Positions 57,142 through 58,694 of a DNA stretch of 58,694 bases are shown here, piece by piece. Source of the stretch: an uncultured Bacteroidia bacterium (GTDB lineage: Bacteria > Bacteroidota > Bacteroidia > Bacteroidales > UBA932); assembly GCA_902784965.1 (NCBI GenBank), contig CACZWU010000003.1:1-58694 (forward strand), read 5' to 3'. Every line of letters begins with the position of its first letter. Position 1 is the stretch's first letter. A program made the translations under genes and the position numbers. Under the pieces are notes generated by a model. The model saw nothing but the letters and a program-made list of their open reading frames with translations. It was not told the origin of the DNA and made no database searches.

Positions 57142-58440
57142 TTATAAAACGTCTGCCTCTATGCAAAAGACGGCATAAAGGGGGACCGCCTTGATTTCAT
57201 TGGAAAAGCCGAAGTTCTTGCCGGAAATGCGGTAGGCAAAGGGGCATTTGTAAGTCTTTTTGAAATTGTTCAGGCTTATAGCATCTACCTTCCTGCCTTT
57301 CTTCACTTCCACAGGCAGGACAGCCATACCGTCCTGAAGGATGAATTCCACCTCCTGCGTACTGTCGTTCTTCCAATATCTGGGCGTGATGCCGTTAGCC
57401 GCCAAAGCCTGGCAGACATAATTCTCTGCTACGGACCCCAGGAAGGTATTCTCCGCGTCTATGGCGTTCAAAAGCATCTGGGCGGGCATTTGCGCTTTTG
57501 CGTTCAGCAGGCCCACATCATTCATATAGATTTTGAAATCGCTGTCGTCTTCCTGGGCGGATATAGGGATGAATCCGTGAGAAATGAGTTTGCATTTATA
57601 CACGGTCCCGGCCAGGATGAGCCATTCTATGGCCTCGCCGAAAATCTTGGCCGTACCACCCTTCATAGCCAGTTTGTACTGGAACTTGCGGTTCTCTTTC
57701 GCCAGTTGGGCGGGGATGGAGTTGTAACAGGCGCGAATCTTTACCGTGGTAGCCGGCTTTGCGTATTTCCCCATATCGGCATTGTAGCCATTCAGGATGG
57801 ATTGCTGTACGGTCCGGCATTCCAGATAGCTGTGCGTGTCTACGTATTTCTGTACGCTCTCCGGCATACCGCCAACGATGAGATATTTTTGATAGAGTTC
57901 CAGTGCCAGCGAATGAACAGAAGCTGGCATAGCCTCATTGGAAGCATAGTGTGACCGAATCTCTTGGGCAAGAACGTCGTTCCCGGTGGCCCAGAGGAAT
58001 TCTTCAAAGTCCATCGGATACAGCCGCAGTTCATCCACTTTACCTACAGGATACGAGAATTCCTCAACGCCAAGAAGGCTGCCGGCTGCGACGACGTCAT
58101 ACTGCGGATAATCCTCCTGAAAATATTTGAGTGAGAGCAGGGCGCGCTTGCAATCCTGGATTTCGTCCAGAATAACAAGCGTTTCGTGCGGAACGATACG
58201 GGTATTGTATAGCGTCTCAAGATAGGCTACGATTTCCAGCGGATTGATATTATCCTTCAGGAAATTCCTGACCTCCGGAACAAGGTCAAGACTGACTTTG
58301 ATGTAATTCTTGTATTGCTGCCTTCCAAATTCTTCCAGAATATAGGTCTTCCCAACCTGCCTTGCTCCCTGGAGAACAAGCGGTTTATGACCGGGAGTAT
58401 TTTTCCAGTCAATGAGTTTCTGTGTGATCTTTCGTTTCAT
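57142..58440 (-). CDS. AAA_14/DUF4143 ATPase
   Basis: The 432-residue protein has an N-terminal P-loop ATPase domain with Walker A QGARQVGKT (about 20-28), Walker B TLVILDEIQD and a DUF4143 C-terminal domain. That domain has a nuclease-like motif EVEFILQDGMAVLPVEVKKG (D/E-x-K pattern). Family members are widespread in Bacteroidales, often in several copies; their function is unknown. The gene has its own promoter, visibly lower GC than its neighbours, and sits between two paralogous surface-protein genes. This suggests gain by transfer. Confidence 0.85.
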   Translation of the reverse strand: MKRKITQKLIDWKNTPGHKPLVLQGARQVGKTYILEEFGRQQYKNYIKVSLDLVPEVRNFLKDNINPLEIVAYLETLYNTRIVPHETLVILDEIQDCKRALLSLKYFQEDYPQYDVVAAGSLLGVEEFSYPVGKVDELRLYPMDFEEFLWATGNDVLAQEIRSHYASNEAMPASVHSLALELYQKYLIVGGMPESVQKYVDTHSYLECRTVQQSILNGYNADMGKYAKPATTVKIRACYNSIPAQLAKENRKFQYKLAMKGGTAKIFGEAIEWLILAGTVYKCKLISHGFIPISAQEDDSDFKIYMNDVGLLNAKAQMPAQMLLNAIDAENTFLGSVAENYVCQALAANGITPRYWKNDSTQEVEFILQDGMAVLPVEVKKGRKVDAISLNNFKKTYKCPFAYRISGKNFGFSNEIKAVPLYAVFCIEADVL

Positions 58441-58467
58441 TTCGCTTGCCTACCATCTATTTGCAAA

Positions 58468-58498
58468 CAAATGTATCGAAAACTTGGAAAAAATCAAA
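58468..58498 (-). promoter_or_regulatory. Promoter of the AAA_14 ATPase gene
   Basis: On the minus strand TTTG (58495-58498), 19 bases, then TACATTTG (58468-58475), a full consensus match. The leader is about 25 bases. Confidence 0.8.
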
Positions 58499-58531
58499 AT
58501 TCAAATGATTATTTCTTAGTTTTTAATCAAT

Positions 58532-58694
58532 CTACTTTATGTAGTACGCCTTGTTTGCCGGGATGGTGCCGGTGAATGGGAAGAAGCCCACGTTACCGTC
58601 AGCGTCCCTGCTCAGCACATATACTTTCTCGTTGCCGGTGACAAGGCTGGAGGCGGCGGTGGGGGTGGAGGTGCCCCTGAGTATCCCGCTCTTG
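58532..58694 (-). CDS. C-terminal end of a surface protein, cut by the window edge
   Basis: The last 53 codons of a minus-strand gene are present. They end GNVGFFPFTGTIPANKAYY followed by two residues and a stop at 58532-58534. This is clearly paralogous to the end of the 891-residue surface protein (GTLGFYPYTGENIPANKAYY). The rest lies beyond the window. Nothing can be said of its N-terminus. Confidence 0.7.
   Translation of the reverse strand, partial: KSGILRGTSTPTAASSLVTGNEKVYVLSRDADGNVGFFPFTGTIPANKAYYIK

Overview
The window is a stretch of chromosome from a GC-rich member of the Bacteroidales (phylum Bacteroidota), probably a gut or rumen commensal. The sequence shows this in several ways. 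Most genes are preceded by the Bacteroidota-type promoter (TTTG, a 17-23 base spacer, TAnnTTTG). Lipoproteins are numerous. The gene content is typical of the group: SecG/LptE/sigma-54 regulator cluster, BtuB/BtuG/BtuH vitamin B12 locus, split transketolase, fimbrillin-like lipoprotein, GH94 and GH3 enzymes. No tRNA, rRNA, CRISPR array, phage or insertion sequence was recognised.

Layout. 1-1.7 kb is a decayed edge: the tail of an isoprenylcysteine methyltransferase-like gene, an internally deleted glutaredoxin, a consensus promoter with nothing convincing behind it, and a DUF1349 lipoprotein. 1.9-4.6 kb holds a YegP-type protein and an NfeD-flotillin-XRE regulator operon. 4.7-6.9 kb holds a glycosyltransferase and a beta-propeller lipoprotein. 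6.9-15.85 kb is a vitamin B12 uptake operon behind a cobalamin riboswitch: BtuH-like, PKD-like surface lipoprotein, BtuB, BtuG, BtuF, BtuC, BtuD. 15.9-18.4 kb (minus) is the sigma-54 regulator-LptE-TPR-SecG housekeeping cluster, divergent from an OmpA/TPR-type lipoprotein. 20.3-22.9 kb is anaerobic ribonucleotide reductase nrdDG.

22.96-30.5 kb (minus) is an eight-gene operon: MacB-type ABC ATPase, two FtsX-like permeases, membrane-fusion protein, TolC, then PspC, PadR and PspC. A 29-bp dyad in its promoter region is a likely PadR operator. 30.7-33.1 kb encodes a cellobiose phosphorylase, divergent from a split transketolase followed by an ECF sigma factor, a likely anti-sigma factor, a Spy-like protein and lepA. 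38.4-46.6 kb is the least familiar part: a two-domain esterase, a secreted protein with three 24-residue asparagine-rich repeats, a 994-residue gluzincin protease-propeller-barrel protein, a PrsW-type protease and a membrane-anchored AraC regulator. 46.6-53.3 kb (minus) is a rhamnose catabolic operon (GH3, rhaB, rhaA, rhaT, rhaD). 53.3-58.7 kb (minus) carries surface/fimbrillin-like proteins, a 52-residue protein and an AAA_14/DUF4143 ATPase set between two paralogous surface-protein genes.

A theme across the window is short dispersed palindromes. One family has the core CTTTCTGTCC/GGACAGAAAG, one has the core CCGGGyTTGACCCGG, and a third palindrome lies inside rhaB. They occur in intergenic regions and, unusually, also appear as in-frame segments within rhaB, rhaT and the fimbrillin-like gene. 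Together with the repeat-protein/protease cluster and the PadR-exporter circuit, these are the observations most worth following up.
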